From Ochotona curzoniae (taxonomy: Eukaryota > Chordata > Mammalia > Lagomorpha > Ochotonidae), in assembly GCF_017591425.1 (NCBI RefSeq), contig NW_024466307.1, positions 7,269,001 to 7,333,000 of the forward strand: 64,000 nucleotides of DNA. Direction: 5' to 3'. Position numbers and translations under genes: made by a program. The notes under the pieces were generated by a model that made no database searches, was not told the DNA's origin, and saw only the letters and a program-made list of their open reading frames with translations. This document shows, piece after piece, positions 23,233-36,300 of this stretch (positions within the stretch are counted from its first letter, which is position 1; every line of letters starts with the position of its first letter).

Positions 23233-23562
23233 GGGCCCGGAGCGGTGGCGCAAGTGGTTAAGTCCTCGCCTAGCACGCCCGGGATCCCATATGGGCGCCG
23301 GTTCTAATCCCGGCAGCCCCGCTTCCCTTCCAGCTCCCTGCCTGTGGCCTGGGAAAGCAGTCGAGGACGGCCCAAAGCTTTGGGAACCTGCACCCGTGTG
23401 GGAGACCCGGAAGAGGCTCCTGGCTTTGGATCGGCATAGTATCGGCCCGTTGCGCTCACTTGGGGAGTGAATCATCGGACGGAAGATCTTCCTCTCTGTC
23501 TCTCCTCTCTGTATATCCGCCTTTCCAATGAAAAAATAATAAAAATAAATCTTTAAAAAAAA
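23233..23562 (+). mobile_element. Young, near-consensus CSINE with 17-bp target-site duplication
   Basis: Complete element beginning GGGCCCGGAGCGGTGGCGC. The Pol III A box (TGGCGCAAGTGG, 23,246-23,257) and B box (GGTTCTAATCC, 23,300-23,310) are intact; it continues through GGATCCCATATGGGCGCCGG, GAATCATCGGACGGAAGATC and an A-rich tail. Flanking copies of AAGATTTATTCATTTTC at 23,216-23,232 and 23,563-23,579 are identical. It inserted into the tail of the older antisense copy next door. It is the best family reference in the window and supports a pika-like source. Confidence 0.97.
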
Positions 23563-23820
23563 AAGATTTATTCATTTTCATTGCAAAGACAGATTTACAG
23601 AGAAGAGGAGAGGCAAAGATCTTCCATCCACTGGTTCACTCCACAAATGCCTGCAACAGGAGCCCCCTCCAGGTCTCCCATGTGGGTCCCAAAGATTTGG
23701 GCCGTCCTCTACTGCTTTTCCAGGCCAAGCAGGGAGTTGGATGGGAAGTGGAACAGCTGGGACACCAGTCAGCACCACTTAGAGATGGAGGATTAGCCAG
23801 TTGAGCCATTGCACCAGCCC
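23563..23820 (-). mobile_element. Older CSINE copy whose tail hosts the young insertion
   Basis: Antisense: GATTTATTCATTTTCATTGC, AGATCTTCCATCCACTGG, GGAGTTGGATGGGAAGTGG, GAGCCATTGCACCAGCCCC. Its own T-rich tail complement continues to the left of the young element (about 23,208-23,232). Confidence 0.88.
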
Positions 23821-24193
23821 CAGATTTCTGTATTTTTCACATCGCAGTAAAGTTGTATTTTAATTACCTTTTCCATGAGGTTTTGAAGTGCCACCATTTT
23901 TTAGTATCATCAAGCTTGAGAGAACTCAGAAGTTGAGCATGCAACCTGGATTGTGATGATAGCTCTGCTATCCGCAAAATTAAAGAACAATACAAGTGCA
24001 TCTTCCCTCTTACTTGGCAGTTGTAGGTATTTCTTACTAAACCATAAAACAATTGGCACCTCTTTGTTTCTTTGCACGTTTTCCTTGTGAGAATTATTTT
24101 ACCTTAGCTATGTTCTGTCTTCATTTGGTTTGAAGATAATGGCCTCTTCCTCATGAGCCCTCATCCATCTGAGTCACTAACGGTCTCTTTCAG

Positions 24194-24343
24194 AATTCAC
24201 CCTCTCTCCTGGCATAGCCGGTGCTGATGGCTGGGAACAAAGGCAGGGGGCGTGCTGCCTATACCTTCAATATCGAGGCTGTGGGGTTCAACAGAGGAGA
24301 TAAGTTACCTGATGTAGTATTGAAACCACCACCAGTGTTTCCG
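24194..24343 (+). CDS. POLR3G: POLR3G first coding exon with 33 nt of 5' UTR
   Basis: The acceptor CTCTTTCAG ends at 24,193. The ATG at 24,227 opens MAGNKGRGRAAYTFNIEAVG, and the exon closes with residues 30-39 (VVLKPPPVFP) at a strong donor CCG|GTAAGT after 24,343. Coding part 117 nt, 39 codons, phase 0. Confidence 0.96.
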
Positions 24344-27300
24344 GTAAGTAAGCCACCAGCCAAGTCGCATCGTGTGTGTTTTCACATTGCTTAGAAAATT
24401 AAACTTCTGAGTTTGATGTGCATGGGTGGTATCATGATAATAGCCTCTTAAGAAACTGTAGGTGTGTTTCGATTATTTTTTTTTAATGCATTTTGTTAGC
24501 TTTTATTTCTTTCAAAGGTAGAGTGACATAGAAGGAGACAAAGAGAGATCTGTGGCTTCACTCCTCAATGACCACATTGGCCAGACTGAAACCAGGAGCC
24601 TGGAACTCTGTCTGGTTCTCCCATGTGGGTGCAGGAGCCCACACACATGGGCCATCTTCTGCGGCTTTCTCAGGAGTGTTAGCAGGGCGCTGGATCAGAA
24701 GTGGAGCAACTGGGAATTGACGCAGAGCTTCACTCCGAGATACTCGCATCACAGGAGGCAGACTCAATCCACTGTAGCACAACTCTGGCTCTTTCAAGTC
24801 ATTTCAAAAAATCGTGTTAGATTGTATGGTGGCTCTCAGTTTCCATTCCACAGACTTTCACTTAATTTCCCTCATGTTTTTGCTTACAGATTTTAATCTT
24901 CCTCATTATGCCACATATCATTTTCCCCATTGAAGCTTTAATTTTTCCCTTATTTCTTCTATCAGTTTTAATCCTGTTTTTTAGAAAACAGGATATCCAC
25001 TACATTGGGTGTTTCTTAATTCCATAAGTGTGCTGCAAGGTACGTGATACTAAATGTGCTCATATTTAGTGAAGATGTGTGTATTTCTACATGTTCGTGT
25101 GCAGTGGTACAAAATATGCAAAGTTATAAGTAATCAGATAACCTTCCCTTCAGGAAGCCAAATCCCTGTTTCAAAAGGAACACTCCCTTGTGGAAGGCTC
25201 CATGGACGTAGAGGACCCTGGCCAGATGTAACTGGGGTTTTGTGTGTATCGCTAAGGGAGTTGGCCTTTGGGGCTTGGTTTTCACCCTTTTAATATATTA
25301 ATACAGCGAAAAGGTTTTTAGTATTAAGCACACATGGAAGCAGATATCAAACAAATAAGCTCTTCTGCATGTTTGAGGAGATATGTGTAAACACTGAAAA
25401 TGATGGTATGGGTATTGATTTATACATGGAATAAAGTTACATTATCCAGTATGGGCTTTTATTAAAAATATATATATATTTGTTTTGTTTTTATTGGAAA
25501 GGCAGAGAACAGAGAACAAGATCTCTCATTTGCTAATTCACTCCCTAAATGGCCACAATAGCCAGAGCTGAGCCAATCCAGAGCCAGGAGCCAGGAGCCT
25601 CTTCCTGGTCTGCTATGTGAGTGCAGGGTCCCAAGGCTTTGGGTTATTCTTGACTGCTTTCCCAGGCCACAGGTTTGGAGCTGGACGGGAAGTGGAGCAG
25701 CGGGGACATGAACTGGCGCCCATATGTGATCTTGGTGCTTGGAGGTGGAGAATTAGCCAACAGAGCCATCACACCAGGCCCCAATATTGGTATTTGACCT
25801 AGTGGTTAGAATCCTGGCTGAGATGTTCATGTTCCATGTCAGGTACATCGGTTTCATACCCAAGTCTACTCCTGACTCCAGCTTCCTGCCTGCACAGCTT
25901 TGGGGAGGTGGCGCTGATGGCTGAAATGACAAGGTCCCTGCCATGTACGTTGGGAGACGTGGATAGAATTCTTGGCTGCAGGCTTCTGATACTAGGGTGT
26001 AGGCCAGTGGACCTCAATACTCTGCCTCTTTCTCTTTGCTTTTCAAATTCAGAACCAAAGAAATATTTAAAAAGGTGAAATTGCTTGTACCTGTCCGGAA
26101 GGCCATGCATGAGCTGGCCTTTCTGCTGACCATGGCCCTTTCCCCAGCAGTGCTGGCCTGCTGCTCCCCCTGGGGCTTTGGGCTGTTGGCTCCCGGGCTG
26201 AGACCATCTGTTCTCCAAGCTGTGTATGAATGGCTTCCTAATTGTATGTGGGCATTTGCTTCAATGTGATTTAACCTTGTACACTCTCCCTGTGGAGTTG
26301 AGCCAAAGCCTTGGTAGCTCTCTCTTAATTTGCCTGTGCCTGCCTGCATTTCACTGTTACTTAAAACTGGAAAGCCATGTGAACTAAAAACTAATCATTC
26401 TGTTCTTTAAATACTCCTTAGAAAAAGAAGGACTATTTTTAAAGATTTATTTTTATTTTTTTGAAAAGCAGAGTGGCAGAAAGACCTTCCACCTGCTGGC
26501 TTGCTCCCCAGATGGTTGCGATGGTTGGAGTTGAGCTAGACCAAAGGCAGAAACCTGAAACTTCTGAGTATGCCAGCTAGGTGGGAGGGGCTATGCACCT
26601 GAGCATTGTCCCCTCCTTTCCAAGGTGTTTTAATCAGCATCTGGATCGGAAGTGGAGCAGCTGGGACTTCACATGCTGGTAGCCTAAGTGCCAGCTTATT
26701 CTGTTCTGCCACAGCACTGGTCCTGCTGCAGTCCTAAACTTCTTCTTTTTTCTAGATCATGCAGCAGTTTTACTTAACTGAATGTGTTGTTGCTAAAGCA
26801 CATATCCAATCTAAAAATGTGAAAAGTCATGCAGGCATTTGAGTGATTTTTAAAATTACATTAAAAACATACATTGCTGGGCCCAATGCAATGGCTCAGT
26901 GGGTAAATCCTCACCTTGCATCTACCGGGATCCCATATGGATGTCAGTTGTTGTCCTGGCTGTTCCATTTCCCATCTTGCTCCTAATTTGTGGCCTGGGA
27001 AAGCAGCAGATGGTAGCTAAAGCCTTGGGACCCTGTGCCTGCTTGGGAGACCTGAAGGAGGTTCCTGATTCTAGCTCCTAGCACCTGGCTTCAAATCGGC
27101 TCAGCTCCGGCTGTTGTGGCGACTTTGGGAGTAAATTAGAGGATGAAAGATCTTTCTCTCTTCTCTGTAGGTCTGCCTTTCCAATAAATTAAATCTTAAA
27201 AAACCAAACTTACATTGTTGGCCGGCTGTACCTGGGTTGGATCAAGGGGGCTCCTTTGATAAAATACAAGGGATCACTTGCTTTTGTTTCAGCAAGATCT

Positions 27301-30300
27301 CGTGTATAGGATTTTTCAATCAGTTTTCTAAATTGATGGAAGTAAATTTGTTGCTACTTGAATTTGTATGTGACTTCACTGGTTTGCCTATGTTCATGGG
27401 GACAGAGACTTGAACAAATTTGTCTAGACTATGTTTCAGACACTCAGTAGGTTGTTGTGAAGTCAGGGAATGCACGATAAGTTTGAAAAGATGCCCTATC
27501 CTTATCCTCTGAAACCCTTTATCCTCGGGACCCTTTTTAACTGAATATATGAAAATGTAAATATATACACATACGCATTCATGCATGTAACTTCAAAATG
27601 CTGAAATGTCGCCTGCAGCTCCTGCTTTGCTACCTGCTGCTTATATGGGGTTGCTGCTTGTTCTCTTCACGATTTTCTTTACCATAAAAGGGAAAATGTT
27701 GTTATGAGTGTTGATGAGATCATGAGTGTTGACTGTTTAGTACATCCTGATCTAAGTAACCTCTTGGTAAATAATAGCTGCTATTATTTTACAGTAAAAT
27801 AGTAGCTAAGGCAGTGGCTCTCATTTAAATGTTTGATTTTCAGTTTCTATTTTAATTAATTCACTTAAAATGTATTTGAAAGACAGAGTAACAGAAAAAG
27901 ATTCCATCTGTCTCTTCAGGGCTGGGCCAGGTCAGAGCCAAGACCCACGGGGTCTGCTCCAGGGTCTCCCAGTGGTGGCAGGAATCCAATGACTTGCGTG
28001 GCATGCATTGCTTCTCTGGCGCATTAGCAGGAAGCTGGGTAGAAACCCACCCAAGAGGTCCACAGTGGACCCAATGATGGGTTTTTGCAATGTGTAGTCA
28101 CATTCGTTAGCAGCCAATATAGTAGTTTTCCTGTCTCTAAAATAAGAGCAACATAGGAAACAGACTAAAGGATCACAGACGCTCAACATCTCTCAAATTG
28201 GTTGTCACACAGTGCCCAGGAAAACATAGCTTTTCAGTAAAACTGATGTTTTCTAGGAAATAGACAAAATAGGTAATGAAACTGTTTGACTCATTAAAAC
28301 TACCTTCGTGTCTTCAATAGGATACAGATTATAAGCCAGTGCCGCTGAAAACAGGGGAAGGCGAAGAGTATATGCTGGCTTTGAAACAGGAACTGAGAGA
28401 AACCATGAAACGAATGCCTTACTTTATTGAGCCACCTGAGGAGAAGCAAGGTGCGTGCTGGACCCTGAGGATATGGTTGAAAACGTGCAGATGAGGCCGG
28501 GTTTAGGCACAGAGTGTTCTCATTCCATGCTAATTCAGTGTAATCAGACATGATCAGCTATTTTGAACCTAAGTGTCTATGTTAGCAGAAATGATATTTT
28601 GATACTTTAGTTTCTAAAACAGTGTTCACGGTAGAAGTTGTAGGTGGTCAGTGAAGACTGTGTGTAAAATGTTTCCCATGACTCTGCCTAAGGAACTGGT
28701 ACTGAGCTTGACTGTGTTCCACATGCTCTTTGGGAGGGTCTCTTGTGTGGGATTCTCCCATCAGTTTCCAAAAGGGCAGACGTGAACTTACTTGTGAAAG
28801 TAAACTCTTCAGAAGGTTGGAGCATGTGACTTCCTGTCTTCCTTTCTTGCATCCAGGAGCACATTATTAACATTTTCATATGAACAACTTACTATTTTTG
28901 AAAAAATACGAGTTTAATGATTTTCTGCTGTGTGGCTGTCACACGGTTCGTCCACTGTTTCCATGTGGTTAGAGTTTAAGTTCTTTTGCTCACACATGTG
29001 TTGCCGTGGTGGCTGTCATGGTTGTTCATGCTTACCCCTGCCTCTGATTACTTTGTATCTAAGTTATGAGCTTTTAAAAGCTTTCCATGTGTTTGTCCAT
29101 GGTGAGAGCTGGTGTGCCAGAGAATAGCAGACAGGCGCAGCCAAGTGCAAGAGGCGACGTGAGTTGGAGAAGGCTCAGCGGCTTCCGGCTGCAAGTGGGA
29201 AGTGGTTTTGGAGGACGGGAAGACCCCCACCCCCCGAGCAGAACTATATTGATTGTCAGTGTCCGCCCTTAATTGAAATTAGAGATCAATAACATCCTCA
29301 GCTTCTTTAGAGTCCATCATTAAAACATGAGGAGCGCATGGCGTTACCAGCTTATCCCATTAGTATTAAAAATGCATTCCATTTGCCTCTGTCTAAAAGA
29401 CTCGAAAGTGACTTAAGCAGGAAGTCTTACAGAGTCATCTTGGGATGTGCTTAGGGTTGGAGGAGGCGTTTTCCACAAATTCATTTAGTTTTTAAAACTT
29501 ACCTGCTTGGAGTTACAGCATAGTTTGTTTAGTTTGCCAAAACACCAAATGATTTTACTTTCCCTTATTGTCCGTTTCGTCTTTTTATAGTTGGAAAATG
29601 AAAACTTTCATTTTTCTCTCATCTCTTTACCTTTCAAATTAAAAAAAAAATCTTTCCATAACAAAGCTTTCATTTTAAAGGCTTAAAAGGGAAGAATAAA
29701 TGAACAATGAATGCTTGTTCTTGTTAAACTGTCATTAGAAAAAATAATCAGCACGCAAAGTACACTTGAGTCCTTTTGAAAGTAATCTTTTCCCCAGATT
29801 GTGGGCAGATTTACGTAACTGAATGTGGTTTTTGAAGCACACGTCTAATTTAAAAGTGTGTCAGATCCTTAAAGTGTTCGTGTGAATTGCGTAGTACCCT
29901 ACACAAAGAGTTAGGCAAAGAGTTTTTCTTACTTATTGTCTGTACAATGCATTATTTTTTATGTTTTTAAATATTTCAAAGTTGCTTTCCAAGCATTTAC
30001 AGAAGAATAAGTGGGTACTAAAAAACTGTTAGAACCCGATTTGAAAAAGGCAGAAAATGGGGAGAGGAAGGGCTAGGATTTGAACAGCCATTTCTCTGAA
30101 GAGGATACCCAGGCGGGAGAAAGCCCATGACCCAAAGCTCAGTGTTACTGGTTAGTTTTTAGGGAAACGTAACTCAAAACCGCAAGGAGAGCACACATCA
30201 GACCTAGCAGTTCAGACACTATGTGGGATGCCGGCGTCCCACACTCAGGTGCCCAGGTTCAAGTCCCAACGTCCCAGGTCTGCTGCTGATTCTGGCTTCC

Positions 30301-33300
30301 TTCTGTCAATCAACCTGAGAGGCAGCCAGTGATAGGTCAAGGGACTAGAGACCCAAATGGAGTTCCTGGTTCCTGGCTTTGGACTGAACCAGTCCTGGCT
30401 GTTGTTGGTTTAGTGCCCCTGTGGATGTTGAAAGGTGGTGTATCCATAGAACATTACTGAGCCATAAAAATGACCAAAGCCCTGACATGCACAGTGCCAT
30501 GGATCGCCTTGAAAACGTGTGTAAGAAGCCTGGCAGAGAAAGGCACGCATTGTGTGATTGCATTTATAACAAATGTCTAGAGCAAGGGGATCACTAGAGA
30601 CAGAGAGAGCAGGTGCTGAGGGAGGGGAGGGCAAGTAGTGGCATCTGATGGGCATGGAGTTTCTTTTCAGGATGAGGAATAAACTGTAGAAATGACATGG
30701 TGGTATTGGCTGCACGACTAGTCACTGAGTCGTGCGTGTATATATTTGAGTTTTACGTACATGAATTATATCAGTAAGTCTGTCAATTGAGAAAGAATAA
30801 AAACTGTTGTCGCGTATTGCAAATCCAAATTTATGTTTTATATTTGGCTTTAAGGATGCTGGCAGAGCATGCCCAGCAGGCCTTGTTGCCTTCTCAGCCA
30901 CTCATGTCCTGTCTGCTCCACTTCTGATCCAACTCCTTCCTAAAGCACCTTGGAAGGCAGGGGAGGAGCGTCCTGCAGCCACAGAGGAGGCCCAGGTGGA
31001 GTGACCAGCTCCTGGCTTCCACCTGTCCCAGCTCTGGCCGTTAGGGATATTTGGGGAATGAACCAGTTAATGCAAGCTCTCCTCTCTCTGTCTGTCTGTA
31101 ACTCTGCCACACACACAACTGGTCTCCTGACTCTGGGCTTTGGCAACAAGTGGGCTTTAGAAAGTTCAGGAAAAATGGAACTAAGAGATATTGATTTTGG
31201 TGCACTTTTTAAAAAATTCTTGCATAGTTTTTTTTTTTTTCCCTCCCACACAGTATGCACTTTGCATGTATTCTTTGCTATGCCCTCGTAGTCTGACAGA
31301 TAATTCAGGTCTCTGATTGCATTGTCCCCATTGGCCCCAACCTGTCAGGCCCAATGACTCCTACCACCTTGTGGAGCCTGTTCTCCCGGCACTTCTCCCA
31401 AGAGCACTTTATAGAAAATTTGGGAAACGCCTCGTAATGTGGAATAAATGATGTCATCTCATATTTCCAGTTCTAGAGAAGGAGTTTATTCTTGGTTTTC
31501 CTAATAAATTCTTTATCCTTTTTTCCCCTCTAGATATTGAAAGGTATAGCAAAAGATGTATGAAGGCATACAAAGAAGAATGGATGCCAGGTAATTATAA
31601 GACAGATCATGTTAAAATAATTTTGAAGGCAGTGTCCATACTCCATATTTTTGCAGGATATTTTCTGTTTTCATCATAAGAAAGCAGTGTTTTTTCTACA
31701 GTGGGTTACTAATGTTAATCTTTTGAAAACTAATCTGAAAAACTCTTTTAAGAAAGATGAGCCAAAGTTTGGACAAATACTCAAAATACGTTGTTAACAA
31801 AAACAGAGCCTACCAAATGCTTTTGGGCTTCCCAAAATGTTAGATTTTCATGGGGGATACTGAGAAGACCCCGCTTCGTGACTCCTCAGTGAGTTCAGAG
31901 TTTTCTGAAACAAAGCAAAAGCTTCGGTTTGGGGAACGTTAGAAGCATGGGTCGTGGGTCTTGCCTTCTCTCCGGAGGCCGTGTACTCTTTGCCTTAGAG
32001 TTCTGTTTGCAACATTCATGTCTGACCTTGACAAGTCAGCTTCTGGTGTAGAAAGTAAGGCACGGCGTGGGACGCTCCCTTCCCAGGGCCGGGCCGGGGT
32101 TTGGGTCTGTTGCAGCTGCTGATCTAGCTCCTTGTAACACACACTTGCTGAGGCAGCAATGTGCCGGGATTGGGTCCCTGCCACTCACGTGGGACACTGC
32201 ATACCCTTCTCACTCCTGGGTCTAACTTTCTGGAGGGAATTCATCAGCTCGTTCGTTTGCAAATGAAAAATAGGTGCCAGATCTCCCCATTTTGCTTCAT
32301 TTTCTTTTTATGTCTCTGTCCTCAGTGTCAGGGAACAGTGTGAGTGATGCCGCCGGCGTTGTTGCTTGCACAGGCTGTGATGCCATGTCAGCTTGAGGGC
32401 CTTAGACACTCTCCTAGGTCTGTGTGTGATCACCCTCTCCCACATGCTCTTTCTGCCTGCTTTGTTGTGATCTCTGACGGCAGAGGAACTAAAATACTTT
32501 CTAACCAAGCTTTGACCAGGTCAGATGACTTGTGGTTCAGCTCTTTCCTGCAGGTACAGACCAAGATTTATTTCCTAGTCAATAGTATTCCTCAATCCAT
32601 ATTTTGCTTCAAATTTATGCTTGACTGTAAGCTTGATAAAGTTTTTTTAAAAATTAGGAATTTTAGCTAATATAGAGACAGTCATTTATTAGAAAGAGTT
32701 TAGTTTTTATTCTTTATATTTATTTGCATTATGGAGTTACAGAGCAAGTCAGGGAGCCAGCTCTTAACCCATCTACTGGTTCACTCCCCCAGAGGCTGCG
32801 GTGACTGTGGCCAGGAGCCAGGAGCTTCATCCATGTCTCCCGCATGGGTGCAGGGCCCCAAGCTGTTGGGCCATCCTCTGCTGCTTTTCTAGGGGCATTA
32901 GCAGATATCTGGATTAGAAATACAGCTGGCAATGCAGACAGAGGCTTACCCCGATATCCCACAGTGCCAGCCCCAAGAATTTTATTAATTTTTTTTTTAC
33001 AATTATTTTTGCTTTTTTTTTCAGATAATTGTTCAAATTATTTCATTTTTTATTGTGTTAGGAAGGATTATGGTCACATACTTTTTTTGTAAAAAATTGG
33101 CCTTTAGAAATACATTGTTTAATATTATGTTTATTACCTAAGAAATATTTACCAAACTACAGAAAACTTAAAAAAATATAAAGTAGCGTAATAAATAAAT
33201 AAATAACACTTAAGCGAAAAAGTTATAATCCTAACACCCTCAAAGATTTAAAGTTTTGCTTCAAACACATTTTCCGACACTATTTCAGAGTGGCTTTAGT

Positions 33301-36300
33301 GAGAGTTTTCTTGGTAGAAGAAAACAGATCACTGGTTTTAACTTTTCAGGCTGTGTTTGTACAATCAGATACGAATGAATTTGGCATTTCTTTTTTCTTT
33401 CGTATCCGCAGATTGGAGAAGACTTCCAAGAGAGATGATGCCAAGAAAAAAATGTAAAAAAGGTACCCTGATCCAGATCATGGTAGTTGAGGTAGCAGGA
33501 GAGCCCTGTGTGAGTTTCAGTCCTTCCACCTGCAACTGCACTGGGTGTACATCTTGTTTTGTTGTTGTTCGCTGCTTTCTCAGGTTGCTGACTTTTCTTT
33601 TAGTTGTAGGATGCAGTGATTCGGCAAAGATGTTCAATAGCGTGTACCTTGGAGTTGATGTACCTGGAGTGCGGAGTGATTTTACTGTGTTGCAGTTATT
33701 AACCAAAGCACTATGAAGTTGGGCAACTGTTCAATAGAACTCCAGGTCATCAAGGAAAATGCCCAGAGTAACTGTGTTTGTGTTGGTTTCTCTTCTTCGT
33801 TGCTTTCCCAAGCATGTTAGCAGGAAGCTGTACCAGAAGTAGATCAGTTGGGTCTCTGCGCCCACAGGGATGGCCAGATGTGACTCCACTCTTGCTTGTT
33901 CCTGTTCCTTCCCGTGTGCCGTTATGGTTTCTAGCTTTCAAAGCCCTTTTCTTGCCTCTGTTCAGGATCAAGAGAACTTTGGAGACATGAGCCCACTCTG
34001 GGCCTCCAGCAAAGAACTCATTCCAGATATTCAATGTGTGGCATTTCTCAGTGACTCACTCTGGGTACAACAAAAATAAAATCAATCTTAAAAAAAAAAT
34101 AGAGAAAAGGGTTGTGATTTGAGTGAATTATATTCTTAAGCTAATGTTTTTTTTATTATCAGTATTATGTTTATTAAGCTCTTATTTATATATGATGTTA
34201 TATAGTTCTATTTTTTTTTTTTTTGAGAGACAGACAGGTATGTCATGCTCCAGTTCACTCCCCACACATCTGTACTAGGGGCAGCTGGGCCAAGCTGAAA
34301 CTGGGTGCCTGGGACTCAGTCTAGGTTTCTCGTTTCAATGGCAGGAACTCAACCACTGGGACCATCTGTCACCTTGTGCTTCTCAGGTGCACATTAGCAG
34401 GACACTGGAGTCAGCAGTGAAGCCAGGGCCTAAAGCCAGGCATTCCTGCAAGGCACGTGGATGTCCTAAGTGGTGTCTTAGCAGCTACTACAAGCACCTG
34501 CCCTGCGATGCATGTTCTATGAGCTGTAGTTTGTATTTGAGCCAAGCCCTGGAGGCGGGTGCAGAAAAGTTACCCATCATTAACTCCAGCCATTACTTCT
34601 GATTGACCAAGCCTCACTAATACATATGCTTAGGAGCACCAAGTTCACTGGCTTCCCAGGGGTACCTCGGTGCTGCAGAGTCCATTATTCCATCCACTAT
34701 GGGTCATGAACCACAACCTGAAAATGTCTTCTTCTGCAGGTTCAGTGTTAATCTTCAGTAAAATTACATCTTCCTGAGCCATGGTTCCCTCTGTGACTGA
34801 GTAATTTTTAGGTATTTAGTTTAATTTTGGAAAAGAACAGCTATACTTCCCATCACGGTGGGACCATTTTATAGCATATCATAATGCTTTGGTAACTAAC
34901 TGGCAGAATTTCTGTGTGAAATAATTCCCCGTTCCCTGCCATCTCAGACTCCTCATATAGCACTCTCGATATGAGTAAAAGAAAATTGTGCATGTCGAGA
35001 GCTTTGATTTCATTTATAAGCAGTGACCTTCCAGAATATGTGACCCGGGTGTTCTACTGAGATTATTGTAGTCTCTGCTTGGATGGTCATTCTCTGGTGC
35101 TTTGAATGTAGCCTCTTTCTCATCTCTTTCGTGGTTGAAAAAAGAATATCATTTGACCTGTACTTCATTTCTATCTTCCAAGTTTGATAAGATTGCTTGG
35201 GTAATAAAGCCATACATGGGGAGGGGAATAGTAAGCCCGTGCCGGCAGGTTTATGGGAAATGAGTATTCTTGTGCTCATCATTTGAGCAGTTTTGACCCT
35301 GCTGGTTTTAATTGCCATGGCAAAGGTTCAGTACTAGTTACAATGTAAGGGCTCTCCTGTGAAGTGGTTATCATTTCATCCTCGGAAAAGTTGCAAGGTG
35401 TGACTATTTTGGAAAAAAAATGAATGCACTCTGGCAATTCTGTAACCGCCTGCTGTGACATCTTTATGCCAGACAGTAGATGAAAACTAGGATAAGAAAT
35501 AGAAGGCACAGTTGCTGGGAGAAAAACTAAAGTAGATTTTCACTGGTGGTTTTACTTGCAGCTGGACCAAAATCCAGAAAGGCCGATGACGCTAGGCAAG
35601 CCCCGGCCCTGCCTAGCACTGTGGACGTGTTGAAGAAGATCGAGGTAAGGTCTGCATCCTCCCCTAGGAGTGAACGGGAAGAGTGCAGGTCAGCTCTCCT
35701 TCCTACTTTGGCCTTTATCCCTCCCCCGCTTTTCAAACAGTCATTTGTTCATTTATGTGTTTGTTTGGAAGGCAGAGTTAGAGAGACCTCTATGGCCGCA
35801 ATGGTCAAGGTGGGCATGTCTAGGCAGAAACCAGGAGCCACGAAGTCCATCTGGGTCTTCCCACATGGGTGCTGGGGGCCGCAGCACCTGAGCCATCATC
35901 CACTGCCTTCTCAGGTGTATCAGCAAGAAGTTGGATCAGAAAGAAAGCCTCTGGGACTGCAACCTGCACTCCTATGCGATGCTGGTGTCACAGGCGGTGG
36001 GTTTACTTGCTGTGTCACAACGCCAGCCCCTCAGAAACTTATTCGTGCTTTTATCTTTTTGACCAGTACTTGAGCTGCAGATAGCATGCTATGAGATTAA
36101 TGAAGGGCTTGCAGTAAAGTTGAGATCTGACTACAGGAATGTAAGGTGGGGTTGCAGGCCTGGCCAGCTCACCATGGATGGGGGACAGGTCCCTGGAGAG
36201 GATGACATGTTCTGGAAGGAAGACTCATCCAGACGCCTGGTGTGGCTTGTCCTGGCCTCATATGTCTTTATTCCCTAAACACCTGGTTTCAGACATGTAC

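Larger units (their letters stand above)
17132..24193 (+). other. POLR3G: POLR3G intron 1 (5' UTR intron), remainder
   Basis: The left boundary depends on the unproved first exon. Outside the listed SINEs, the stretches 17,500-19,269, 20,776-22,344, 22,626-23,207 and 23,821-24,193 show no exon or element I can support. Confidence 0.5.

Noticed and set aside
33880..34100. Another sense SINE ending in an AATAAAATCAATC tail
   Set aside because: The tail looks right but the body lacks the conserved core, so no element call was made.
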